This document shows, piece by piece, positions 1 through 7,878 of a stretch of DNA of 27,471 nt (position 1 is the first letter of the stretch; every line of letters starts with the position of its first letter). The notes below the pieces were generated by a model, which saw nothing but the letters and a program-made list of their open reading frames with translations, searched no databases and was not told where the DNA came from. The position numbers and the translations under genes were made by a program. The DNA comes from Candidatus Nitromaritima sp. SCGC AAA288-L16 (lineage in GTDB: Bacteria; Nitrospinota; Nitrospinia; Nitrospinales; VA-1), in assembly GCA_000372225.1 (NCBI GenBank), contig AQTY01000026.1:1-27471 (forward strand). The letters run 5' to 3'.

Positions 1-2
1 CC

Positions 3-512
3 GGTGATGGTAAAAATTCTAAATTTGAAACCCCGGAAAAAATCAGAGAATACTTGGATTGCCTTACAATTCAGCAGGAGGAGTATCTTGCTGTCTTAGT
101 TGACAGGATTGACAGTCAAGATGGCTTGGGTTTTCTAAATCTGATGAACTCCACATACAAAGAGATCGAGAATATTTGTAAACCCAGCGATTCGGATTGG
201 TTTGCGGATATACTGGGATTTCTTCTTAATCATGTTCCTGAAGAAACAGGAAAGGTGGGCGTGGTTTGTTACAATGGTAAAAACGCTGAAGGGGAAGATT
301 GTATTTTTATCAAACTGCGAAGATCAACCGAGTATGATGGTTTTGATTTGAGGCAGGTGGAAGATCCTATCAAAAGAGCGTTTGACGGGTACTATATGGG
401 TGGTGGTGGGCATTCCGGTGCAGCATCATTTCGGGTGGCCTCTCATGGTGAAAAAGAGTTTTTTTTAAGGTTTCAACCTGTGGCAGATTTTATAAAATCC
501 AGTGTCAAATGA
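3..512 (+). CDS. DHH-family phosphoesterase, C-terminal part (5' truncated by window edge)
   Basis: The frame is open from base 3 with no stop, so the gene starts before the window. The TTG at 54 is an internal codon and there is no reason to prefer it as a start. The visible 169 residues end in a glycine-rich GGGGHSGAASF motif (about bases 397-430). This is the signature of the DHHA1 substrate-binding domain that closes DHH phosphoesterases (RecJ-like, NrnA-like or oligoribonuclease-like enzymes), which hydrolyse phosphodiester bonds in short nucleic acids or nucleotides. The catalytic DHH domain would lie upstream and cannot be seen, so the subfamily is not assigned. The following gene starts about 110 bases downstream on the same strand. 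Confidence 0.8.
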   Translation, partial: GDGKNSKFETPEKIREYLDCLTIQQEEYLAVLVDRIDSQDGLGFLNLMNSTYKEIENICKPSDSDWFADILGFLLNHVPEETGKVGVVCYNGKNAEGEDCIFIKLRRSTEYDGFDLRQVEDPIKRAFDGYYMGGGGHSGAASFRVASHGEKEFFLRFQPVADFIKSSVK

Positions 513-624
513 TTGTTTTAAAGAAGCGCAACGGGTTTCTGTTTATCCAAGAACGACCGAACTTTCCCATCTAGATATCTTTCAAATTTAAGATATAATC
601 CAATTAGCTTGTTTTCCTCTCATT

Positions 625-1779
625 TTGAAGAGACCTTCAGACACCATGCCCCTGACAGAAGCTCAGCCGTTTGTACTTGGTAAGGTTCACTCCAGGGTCA
701 AGTTTTTAGTTGGTAATAAAACGGACATCCCAAAAATTCTTTTGATCAAGCTTGGGGCAGTGGGGGAGTTGGTGATGGCCTCACCCTTTTTTGACCAATT
801 ACGAAAGCATTTTCCCCATTCTGAAATTGTTCTAGTGGTTGGGCGTTCGTCCTATGCGGCAGTTGAGCATAACCCCAATATTAACCGATTTATTCTTACG
901 GACGATCTTGACCTTTATCACGGAGGTTTGATCAGAAGATCGCTTGAATTTTTTCGGTTGATTTTTAAATTGCGTAAGGAGGAGTTTGACCTGTCATTTG
1001 TTCTCCAGCGTGCTATAGCGTTTCGTTTGCTCAGCTGTTTGGTGGGTGTGCCCGTTCGGGTGGGATTTGGTCGTGGTCGTAAGGATCTTTTTCTAACGCA
1101 TTCAGTTTCCAATCACCAGATACAAAACGAGAGTGAATCATACCTGGATTTACTGCGGAAGTTGGATATTCCTGCAGCTTTTGAGAAAACGTTCTACTAC
1201 TTGAGCGATGAAGAAAAAGAGTTTATGGATTTATTTTTAGAGCGGCATAGCATTGCTAGTGGAGAACAGGTCGTTGCCGTTGCTCCAGGCGGTGGGGAGA
1301 GCGCCAAGCGCACGATGCTCACCAGGCGCTGGCCGGTGCAAAACTTCATTGAGTTGATTCAAAGACTTCAACGTGAAAGATCTAGTCGGGTTATTCTAGT
1401 CGGAGGGCCCGGTGACAGGGAAATTACAAACCACATTATTCAGATCTCTCCGGATTGCCTCGATGCCACGGATTTGAGTTTCGGTGATATGGCATCTGTT
1501 CTTCGGCGGTGTAATCTCTTCATAGGTAACGACAGCGCGCCACATCATATTGCCGCCTCAATGGGGATACCCAGTATCGGGATTTTTGGTCCGACTGATC
1601 CTCATCAATGGGCTCCGCTTGATCAAAACAGCAGTGTTGTCATCAAACCCGTCGAATGCCACCCCTGCTTCATCGATGAGACGTTTCCAAAGTGCTCACA
1701 CATTCGGTGTCTGACCTCAGTCACCGTGGACGATGTCTGGCAGCAACTGGAATCAGCGCTGCCTAGCTTAAAAAAATAA
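625..1779 (+). CDS. Glycosyltransferase family 9 (ADP-heptose:LPS heptosyltransferase-like)
   Basis: This is a full-length GT-B fold enzyme of the heptosyltransferase type, which transfers ADP-heptose or a related sugar onto the lipid A/inner core at the cytoplasmic face of the inner membrane. Visible marks are the N-terminal KILLIKLGAVGELVMASP stretch (residues 37-54), the central VAPGGGESAKRTM donor-site loop (about 219-230), the RRWP segment just after it, and GNDSAPHHIAASMG followed by GIFGPTDPHQW (about 302-327). A Cys cluster (HPC..C..RC, about 345-363) is also common in the family. The start is uncertain: TTG at 625 has no clear ribosome-binding site, and ATG at 646 (residue 8) is an alternative. 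A TATAAT at 594-599 could be its -10 box, but I see no good -35. The acceptor sugar cannot be told from sequence. Confidence 0.9.
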   Translation: MKRPSDTMPLTEAQPFVLGKVHSRVKFLVGNKTDIPKILLIKLGAVGELVMASPFFDQLRKHFPHSEIVLVVGRSSYAAVEHNPNINRFILTDDLDLYHGGLIRRSLEFFRLIFKLRKEEFDLSFVLQRAIAFRLLSCLVGVPVRVGFGRGRKDLFLTHSVSNHQIQNESESYLDLLRKLDIPAAFEKTFYYLSDEEKEFMDLFLERHSIASGEQVVAVAPGGGESAKRTMLTRRWPVQNFIELIQRLQRERSSRVILVGGPGDREITNHIIQISPDCLDATDLSFGDMASVLRRCNLFIGNDSAPHHIAASMGIPSIGIFGPTDPHQWAPLDQNSSVVIKPVECHPCFIDETFPKCSHIRCLTSVTVDDVWQQLESALPSLKK

Positions 1780-2033
1780 TTTGATCTCTTAATGCATTGC
1801 AAAGGTCCCATGACAAATTGTTTACCTAGGACTAGGCAGGCAAGTGCTTCGTCTTTGACAAGATATTCAAAAATCGATACTTTGTCTTTATCAATCGCTG
1901 GATTTTGACGCTAAGGTTTTGTAAAGCAGACCCTTTTGAGGTGCCGGCATTATCTTAAGTCAGGCCATAGCGTGTGAGATAAGTCTTTTAGAGAAATTAT
2001 CAGGAGGCCTGAAATAATCAGGAGTACTCGTTT

Positions 2034-2453
2034 ATGGTTTACAGAAAATTTCAGCCAGTTTTTGTTCTGGTTGTTGTAGTCCTTTTTTTTGCCCAGGGCT
2101 GTGCGGGTAGAGCTTCGCACCCGATAAAGGTCACACAATCCGGTGACGTGAAAAAAACATGCAACGAACTTCGACACGCTATAAAAGGATATAGAAGAGA
2201 TATCAAAAAAATGATTCCGGCTGTCAAGGCAGCAGACAAGAAGAGGACTCTTCTCATGGTATCAGGAGGGCTATTGATTGTACCCTGGTTTTTTTTGGAT
2301 TTAAGTGATGCGGACAAGATAGAGACGAATGCTAAGCGGGCACGCCATAACTATCTGGCTGATGTAGCAAAAAAACGCAACTGTCGGTTCAAAGCACCTC
2401 ACTTAAAATCGTTTTACTTTCATGACAAAGGCTACAAAAAAAGAAACCGTTAA
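2034..2453 (+). CDS. Small putative lipoprotein with one internal hydrophobic segment
   Basis: The first 22 residues form a lipoprotein signal with a long hydrophobic core and a lipobox ending AQGC, making Cys23 the likely lipidated residue. The mature part is basic and helical. It has an internal hydrophobic stretch (about 72-90, containing GGLLIVPWFFLDL) followed by a charged region with RARHNYL and a late Cys. This layout resembles a common class of small proteobacterial-type lipoproteins of unknown function. The ATG at 2034 is preceded by CAGGAG about 9 bases upstream. A second AGGAGG at about 2003 lies in a small TCAGG/CCTGA hairpin. No neighbour suggests a role. Overlapping minus-strand frames here lack signal peptides and look like shadows. 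Confidence 0.75.
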   Translation: MVYRKFQPVFVLVVVVLFFAQGCAGRASHPIKVTQSGDVKKTCNELRHAIKGYRRDIKKMIPAVKAADKKRTLLMVSGGLLIVPWFFLDLSDADKIETNAKRARHNYLADVAKKRNCRFKAPHLKSFYFHDKGYKKRNR

Positions 2454-2460
2454 CCGGGGA

Positions 2461-2712
2461 TATTTTTGCACCGCTCTATTTGATTTAAATAGATTTAATT
2501 GTATTTCCGTTGGATTTGACTAGGAGAAGTTATCCTTGCAAAAATACAATTAGAAAAATGTTGCAAAGAAATAAGGATTAACATAGTATGCACTGCATCA
2601 TATTAGAGATGTTGTCAGTCCGTTTGTTTCATTATATTGGGTTTTGAAGGGTCAATGACCTTGATATATTATTGGTAAGTAAGGGGTTGTCTGAACCAAA
2701 AACCAATATTAT
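2461..2712. other. Inverted-repeat-rich intergenic region upstream of the barrel gene
   Basis: No gene is visible in the 419 bases between 2454 and 2872, but several exact or near-exact inverted repeats are. TATTTTTGCA (2461-2470) is complementary to TGCAAAAATA (2537-2546). TAATTGTATTT (2496-2506) is complementary to AAATACAATTA (2542-2552), so the two upstream arms compete for one overlapping 3' segment. GGTCAATGACC (2650-2660) is a compact operator-like palindrome. ATATTATTGGT (2666-2676) pairs with ACCAATATTAT (2702-2712) with one mismatch and encloses GGTT/AACC. The region could be a structured leader, an operator region, or both. No known riboswitch class was recognised. Confidence 0.4.
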
Positions 2713-2734
2713 CGAGAATTAAGTTGTTTTTTTG

Positions 2735-2764
2735 TTGACGACCATGATTAATGTGTGATAGATT
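2735..2764 (+). promoter_or_regulatory. Candidate sigma70-type promoter of the barrel gene
   Basis: TTGACG (2735-2740) is followed after 18 bases by TAGATT (2759-2764), upstream of the outer-membrane barrel gene. The -35 is good and the -10 is imperfect. Transcription from here would give a leader of about 100 bases that includes the 19-base tandem repeat at 2773-2812. Confidence 0.35.
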
Positions 2765-2772
2765 TCTCCGAA

Positions 2773-2812
2773 ATAGTTTATATAGTGGAATATAGTTTAT
2801 ATAGTTGGAATA
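2773..2812. repeat. Imperfect tandem duplication, 19-base period
   Basis: ATAGTTTATATAGTGGAATA (2773-2792) is repeated as ATAGTTTATATAGTTGGAATA (2792-2812), differing by one inserted T. It lies between the candidate promoter and the AGGAGGAG ribosome-binding site of the barrel gene. It could be a recent slippage duplication or a paired regulator-binding site. Confidence 0.7.
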
Positions 2813-2872
2813 ATTGAGTTATATGATTGACTTGTGTTTATATGTTTTTAACATTTAGGAGGAGATGAGCTA

Positions 2873-3679
2873 ATGAAAAAGGTGAAATTAATACTTGCAG
2901 CGGTCGCCATGCTTGGCTTGGTTTCAAGCTCTGTGGCCTATGCAGACGGATTCGCACCGGGTGAAGGTCTTTATCTGGGTGTCTTTGGAGGTATGAGTAC
3001 TGGCATTGTTCAACCTAAAGTGGCTACGACTGATTCGATTAAATTAAATTCTGGCGATGGTACTACGACCACATTTGAGGCAACAGAGGGTGGTTTGGCT
3101 CTATTTGGCGCCCAAGGCGGTGGCTGGATAGGTTATGGCTATAAGATGGGCGATTTTTACATTGGATTGGACCTGGATTATGCGGGTTCCGGTGAGGAGT
3201 TTGAATTGACTTCAACCTCAGGTATTGAAGTCGATGAAGAACTGGACGGTACTTATAGCACAGTCACCTCAGTCAAAGCGGAGAGAAAATGGAGGGGTGG
3301 TGGAGCAGGGCGCCTAGGATATTATATTAATGCCGACACTCTCCTTTCATTCAAGGGTGGAATTCACGCAAGTCAATTTGACGTAAATGATGGAAGAGGC
3401 CATTCAGAAGAAGTTAATGCTGGAGGATGGCAATTTGGGGTAGGATTAGAGTCCAGACTTGCTGTGATCGATCCTAATCTTAGCGTTCGTTTAGAAGCAA
3501 CTTACGATGATTACCTCACTGCACCTGTTTCCGGACTTGGAGGGTACATGGGTTCGGGGAATGGGTTCGGGGACACCAGGGGCAATACTGTTAATAGCGA
3601 TACAGAGGTAACTGGTAGTGGAACAAATGCTCGTATTGGTCTTCAGTACAGTTTCTTTGATGTAAATAGCTTATTCTAA
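2873..3679 (+). CDS. Exported outer-membrane beta-barrel protein (porin-like)
   Basis: This 268-residue protein starts with a classical signal peptide (lysines, then a hydrophobic core, cleavage after AYA near residue 24). The mature part has alternating hydrophobic/polar strands rich in Gly and aromatic residues. Examples are YLGVFGGMSTG near the start, GGGWIGYGYKMGDFYIGLDLDY, a mid-protein GRLGYYINADTLLSFKGGI, and a final strand near RIGLQYSFF. This is the pattern of the small OmpA/OmpW-like 8- to 10-stranded barrels. The extreme C-terminus is DVNSLF, so the penultimate strand carries the aromatic end. ATG 2873 has a near-perfect AGGAGGAG eight bases upstream. With a strong terminator after it and its own promoter candidate, it is probably monocistronic and well expressed. 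The ligand is unknown. Confidence 0.85.
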   Translation: MKKVKLILAAVAMLGLVSSSVAYADGFAPGEGLYLGVFGGMSTGIVQPKVATTDSIKLNSGDGTTTTFEATEGGLALFGAQGGGWIGYGYKMGDFYIGLDLDYAGSGEEFELTSTSGIEVDEELDGTYSTVTSVKAERKWRGGGAGRLGYYINADTLLSFKGGIHASQFDVNDGRGHSEEVNAGGWQFGVGLESRLAVIDPNLSVRLEATYDDYLTAPVSGLGGYMGSGNGFGDTRGNTVNSDTEVTGSGTNARIGLQYSFFDVNSLF

Positions 3680-3713
3680 GTAAAAAAATAGAGAGCTCAT
3701 CTCTAGTTTCTAA

Positions 3714-3752
3714 AGGCCTGTGGATCCGGTTGGATTCGCAGGTCTTTTTTTT
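3714..3752 (+). terminator. Rho-independent terminator of the barrel gene
   Basis: A 14-base-pair stem (3714-3727 with 3732-3745, three G-U pairs) has a GGTT loop and is followed directly by a run of T. It lies 35 bases after the stop of the barrel gene. Confidence 0.88.
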
Positions 3753-3961
3753 GTTTCGAACGGTTTGAGCAGACCCTCTGATACTCTCCCAATATGGTTG
3801 CTCTGAAAACGGAATTACCTCAGATGTGCATGGAATAATTTTTTGAACGGATTGTTCTTAACGTAGAAATAGATCTGTGAGAGAGCTCCCTAAGCTAACT
3901 TCTTAACTATAGCAAAGAAACAAACGGTTCGGGTTTCTCCTCCCTAACGTTCATATAAAAT

Positions 3962-5566
3962 TTATGCCGTAGAATCCGCTGCGATGCTAACCTTCTTAAG
4001 GTACATCAACTCCATGGAATTCATTTCAAATCCCTTCACATAAGGCTTGATTAACAAGTTCTGTGTGGCGACAAATAATGGAATCATCGCAGCGTCAGTT
4101 TCGGTCAGTATGCGCTGGGCCTCATCATATACCAGCTGTCTTTCTTTAGGGTCGATGAGGGTTGCCCCCAGTGCTACTAGTTCGTCGTAACGGGGATTAC
4201 TCCACCGCAATCGATTGTTCCCACTGCTGGAGATGAACAGGTTCATAAAGTTATCTGGATCAGGAAAATCTGCCCCCCATCCCAATCGGAAAACCTGGGG
4301 CGGGTCAACCTGGAGCCTATTTAAAAAAACTTTCCACTCCTGGCTTTCCAACTGAATATCAACATTGAGGTGCTCTTTCCACTGGGCCTGTAGAAATTCT
4401 CCGATCAGGCGGTTGGTATCATTCGTGTTGTACATTGCGATAGTTTCAGGAAACCCTTCCCCCTTGGGGTAACCCGCTTTTGCGAGTAATGTTTTGCCAA
4501 CGACAGGATCAAACTTGGCTCCAATATCAGGGTTGTACCCGAACATTCCTTTAGGGATCCACGAGGAGCTTGGGATTTCTTCTCCCTTGAGCAATAAAGG
4601 AAGCCGAGAACGGTCGATAGAATGAGCGAATGCCCTTCGAACTAGGGGATTATCGAAGGGAGGTTTAAGAACATTGATCCCGTAGTAATAACCACGTAAT
4701 TGCGGCAGGGTTTCATATTCCTCGTGATTTTTGAAGTGAGGGATGGCAACGGGGGGAAGTTCCACCATCTCGAGCTCTCCGGTTTCGTAAAGAGTGAGGG
4801 CAGTGGTTTTTTCCCTGACAACGTACGCCAGAATCGTATCGAGTTGGGGTCGACCTTCGTAAAATTTTTTGTTTACTGTGAGTGTAAGCTTATATTCATG
4901 CTCCCATGCGCTTAATTTGAAAGGACCGTTGGTCACTATATTTTCAGGGTCAGTCCAGTGGTCCCCGAATTTTTCTATAACGTCCCGCCGCTGGGGAAAG
5001 GTCACCATGAACGTGGTGATACTAGGAAAATAAACCACCGCCTTTTTCAAACGTACCTCTAGAATATGGTCGGTCTTTGCGGATACACCCACCTTGGAGG
5101 GATCGGAGATTTTTCCAGAATTAAATTCTTGTGCATTTTCTACATCAAATAAAAAATAAGCGTACTGTGCGGCGGTGGCTGGGTTGAGCAATCGTTTCCA
5201 GGAGTACTCAAAATCATGGGCTGTGACAGGTTTTCCATCGGTCCAGAAGACATCATCACGCAGGTAGAAGGTGATCATTTTTCCATTTTTGGAAATCTCC
5301 CATCGTTTGGCAATCGCCGGGACAGGCTCCATATTGGAATCATACTGGGTGAGTCCTTCCATGATATTCGTCAAAATATCAAAAGAGACGCTGTCTGTAG
5401 CCAGAGACCAGTCAAGGGTTGGAGGTTCGTTACTAATAGGCATGCGAAACAACTGACCGCTGTCTAGTTTTTCGCCAGAGCAAGATGCTGATAGACTAAA
5501 GAATAACCCTATCAAAAGGAGTTTGCACAAACGGCTAGTTTTTAAACGAGCGTGAAAGTTTACCAT
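3962..5566 (-). CDS. Peptide/oligopeptide ABC transporter substrate-binding lipoprotein (OppA-type, SBP family 5)
   Basis: This is a 534-residue family-5 solute-binding protein, which captures peptides outside the inner membrane for an ABC permease. It begins with a lipoprotein signal ending SASC, with Cys29 as the likely lipid anchor. Typical family features follow in order: an EPPTLDW entry motif, the ILTNIMEGLTQYD and PAIAKRWEISKNGK segment with FYLRDDVFWTDGKPVTAHDFEYSW (about 85-130), VRRAFAHSIDR mid-protein, and LGWGADFPDPDNF near the end. No permease or ATPase genes sit beside it, so it is an orphan binding protein or one paired with a distant transporter. No Shine-Dalgarno sequence is visible before ATG 5566. 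It is divergent from the LRR gene pair, with 128 bases between. Confidence 0.93.
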   Translation of the reverse strand: MVNFHARLKTSRLCKLLLIGLFFSLSASCSGEKLDSGQLFRMPISNEPPTLDWSLATDSVSFDILTNIMEGLTQYDSNMEPVPAIAKRWEISKNGKMITFYLRDDVFWTDGKPVTAHDFEYSWKRLLNPATAAQYAYFLFDVENAQEFNSGKISDPSKVGVSAKTDHILEVRLKKAVVYFPSITTFMVTFPQRRDVIEKFGDHWTDPENIVTNGPFKLSAWEHEYKLTLTVNKKFYEGRPQLDTILAYVVREKTTALTLYETGELEMVELPPVAIPHFKNHEEYETLPQLRGYYYGINVLKPPFDNPLVRRAFAHSIDRSRLPLLLKGEEIPSSSWIPKGMFGYNPDIGAKFDPVVGKTLLAKAGYPKGEGFPETIAMYNTNDTNRLIGEFLQAQWKEHLNVDIQLESQEWKVFLNRLQVDPPQVFRLGWGADFPDPDNFMNLFISSSGNNRLRWSNPRYDELVALGATLIDPKERQLVYDEAQRILTETDAAMIPLFVATQNLLIKPYVKGFEMNSMELMYLKKVSIAADSTA

Positions 5567-5694
5567 AGGAAGGAAAGAATAGCATGTTTCAAGGTTGGTA
5601 CTAGTGTTTCTGTTGGCACAAAACTAATCGAATTACCTCTTTACTTTTCAATGCACATCGCTAAAATAACCAGCTTAACCCTAACCAAAAAAAG

Positions 5695-6357
5695 ATGGCA
5701 GACGACCTTTCATTCATACGTAAGTGGATCAAGCGAGGCCTGAGTAAAGACGGAAAAGCTCTCGATTTTTCTAACAGAGGTATCAATAACGATGTCGCAA
5801 TGGAACTGGCAGAAAATGTTTCATTGCCTGATATTGAGATCCTCTATCTTCATAGCAACAAGATCAAGGATTTGGGTCTGGAGGAATTGGCTCAGGCGGA
5901 AATTTTTGCTCCGCTAAGAGAGTTGTGGTTGTACGAAAATGTTATCCGCGATGAGGGAGTCGTGGCTCTAGCAGAATCAGAGCAGGTGACTAAACTTCGC
6001 TACCTAAGCTTGTACACCAACAGGATATCCGATGACGGGGCGGTTGCATTGGCGGAATCTGACACGCTATACAATTTGGAAACACTGGATCTTTCTTTTA
6101 ACCGGATTGGTGATCGGGGGGCGTGCGCACTCGCAAACACTGGAAAACTAAAAAAACTAAAGACACTGCACCTTGATGCCAATCGCATCGGGTTTGAGGG
6201 AATGAGTGCCTTGGCAAGCGTAAAGGGTCTTCCTGCCTTAAGAGAACTTAACATGAAGTACAATCTAATGGACCCGCAAGGATTAGAGTTGTTACATGAA
6301 TCGACCAAGCTCAACGCCGAGCGAGTACTCAAATATGACGACCCTCGCGAAGGCTGA
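5695..6357 (+). CDS. Leucine-rich-repeat protein, ribonuclease-inhibitor type (paralogue 1)
   Basis: This 220-residue protein is made almost wholly of about 28-residue RI-type LRRs of the form LxxLxLxxNxIxDxGxxALAxS. They run from about residue 46 (EILYLHSNKIKD) through RELWLYENVIRD, RYLSLYTNRISD, TLDLSFNRIGD and TLHLDANRIG to RELNMKYNLMD. An N-terminal cap (about 5-40) contains LSKDGKALDFS, a sequence echoed in the two other LRR proteins of the window. No signal peptide is seen, so the protein is probably cytoplasmic and used for protein binding. Its stop is 6 bases before the start of the next LRR gene, indicating one operon. The ATG at 5695 follows only an A-rich stretch, so the ribosome-binding site is weak. 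The partner is unknown. Confidence 0.85.
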   Translation: MADDLSFIRKWIKRGLSKDGKALDFSNRGINNDVAMELAENVSLPDIEILYLHSNKIKDLGLEELAQAEIFAPLRELWLYENVIRDEGVVALAESEQVTKLRYLSLYTNRISDDGAVALAESDTLYNLETLDLSFNRIGDRGACALANTGKLKKLKTLHLDANRIGFEGMSALASVKGLPALRELNMKYNLMDPQGLELLHESTKLNAERVLKYDDPREG

Positions 6358-6363
6358 ACCAAA

Positions 6364-7842
6364 ATGAATTCGAACAAAAAAGACTTGCATGTTGTGGAGT
6401 TGATTCAAAAAAGCATCAGAATGGGAAACCCGTGCCTTGATTTTAGTTACGAACGGTTGGGGGATGCCGGGGCCGTGTTTCTTGCGCGTAGGAAAGACTT
6501 GTCGTACGTGACGCAACTGAATTTGAGCTGGAACGAGCTTACGAGTAAGGGTCTCGAAGCCTTGGCACAATGCAGTTCGCTAAGTAGTCTAACCACGCTG
6601 ATTCTTGATTCCAACGAGATTGGCGACGAGGGTGCGCTGGCTATTGCCGAATCGAAAACGTTAGGGAGTTTAAAAGTTCTAACATTGACCAAAAACCAGG
6701 TTAGTGATTCGGGGGGGCTGGCTCTCATCAAGTCTCCTAACTTAAGCCAATTATCAACGCTGGATTTGGAACTAAACGAGATAGGGAAAGAACGGTTGAC
6801 TAAATTTCCTGATGGTACCGCGATCTCCTCACTGTCTCGACTCAACCTTCGTCGAAATCAAATCGAAGATAGTACGATTTCAGACTGGTTGCAGACGGGG
6901 GCATTTATCCCGATAAAACATCTCAACCTGGGCTGGAATAAGATCAAAAACACAGGTGCAGCAGCTCTTGCAAAATCTCCAATGCTTTCAGGTCTAGAGC
7001 AATTGATGCTTGATTCCAACTCCATTGGTAATGCGGGAGCGAATGCCATCGCTCAATCAAAACACTTCGAATCTTTGACGGTACTGGAACTTCACGATAA
7101 TAACTATGATCAGTCTACCGCAAAGGCGCTGATGGATTTGCGTATTCGTATTCTTATAAAAAAGCACCTGAAAGGGACTGAGTTAAATTTGAATGGGAAA
7201 CGGTTGGAGAACCGGGGACTCAAGGCCCTTGCGCGGTCCGATTTGTTATCAGGAATAGAAACCCTGTCGTTGAGAAATAATTACTTTGACTATGTGGGAC
7301 TCGAGGCATTGGCTCAGAGTAAACATCTACCATCGCTAAAGTCACTCAATTTGATGGATAATGCGATCTTAAACAAGGGCGCGATCATTCTTGCAGAGTC
7401 AGAGGTTTTTTCTGATTTGAAAAATTTAAATATTGAGAACTGCGGAATTATGCCTGCGGGGATTCTAGCGTTGGCAAAATCATCTAGCCTGAAGAACCTA
7501 GAGGAAATCATTCTAAATAAAAACGATATAAAAGATAAGGGGTTGCAACACCTTGCCGCCTCACAAAACTTTGCCAAGCTAAAGAGCCTTATGGCAGGCG
7601 ATGTTTCCATTGGTGATCTGGCCGTAAAAACGTTGGTTTTATCTCAGAACTTGAAAAACTTGGAGGAACTACGTTTGAATGGAAATACTATAACGCGGGA
7701 AGGTCTCGATTTTTTACAAGACACACCAAACTTATGCGCTCTTAAGAAAATAGATCTCAGAAGAAATCAATTTCTTTACGAAGACTGTATTTTTCTTGCC
7801 GATTCGCCTCGTTTTAAAAACCTAGAAGTCGTTCGTTTCTGA
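6364..7842 (+). CDS. Large leucine-rich-repeat protein, two RI-type modules (paralogue 2)
   Basis: This 492-residue cytoplasmic-looking protein has about 15 RI-type LRRs of the NxIxDxGxxALAxS kind. It seems to be two modules joined head to tail. The first has an N-cap near residues 8-30 (LHVVELIQKS, then CLDFSYERLGDAG), with repeats up to about 250. A second cap-like segment at about 258-285 (DLRIRILIKKHLKGTELNLNGKRL, read as two parts) restarts the pattern, and repeats continue to the C-terminus. The gene begins just after paralogue 1. The last repeat runs into the stop with no C-cap. No enzymatic domain is visible. Function is unknown beyond a likely role as a binding scaffold. Confidence 0.85.
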   Translation: MNSNKKDLHVVELIQKSIRMGNPCLDFSYERLGDAGAVFLARRKDLSYVTQLNLSWNELTSKGLEALAQCSSLSSLTTLILDSNEIGDEGALAIAESKTLGSLKVLTLTKNQVSDSGGLALIKSPNLSQLSTLDLELNEIGKERLTKFPDGTAISSLSRLNLRRNQIEDSTISDWLQTGAFIPIKHLNLGWNKIKNTGAAALAKSPMLSGLEQLMLDSNSIGNAGANAIAQSKHFESLTVLELHDNNYDQSTAKALMDLRIRILIKKHLKGTELNLNGKRLENRGLKALARSDLLSGIETLSLRNNYFDYVGLEALAQSKHLPSLKSLNLMDNAILNKGAIILAESEVFSDLKNLNIENCGIMPAGILALAKSSSLKNLEEIILNKNDIKDKGLQHLAASQNFAKLKSLMAGDVSIGDLAVKTLVLSQNLKNLEELRLNGNTITREGLDFLQDTPNLCALKKIDLRRNQFLYEDCIFLADSPRFKNLEVVRF

Positions 7843-7878
7843 TTTTGCATTGTTCTATAAAAACATCATAATGGTTCT

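Noticed and set aside
1623..1915. Minus-strand frame extending past the glycosyltransferase end with protein-like text (IFEYLVKDEALACLVLG)
   Set aside because: There is no start codon in the extended part before an in-frame stop, and it runs antisense through the end of a solid gene.
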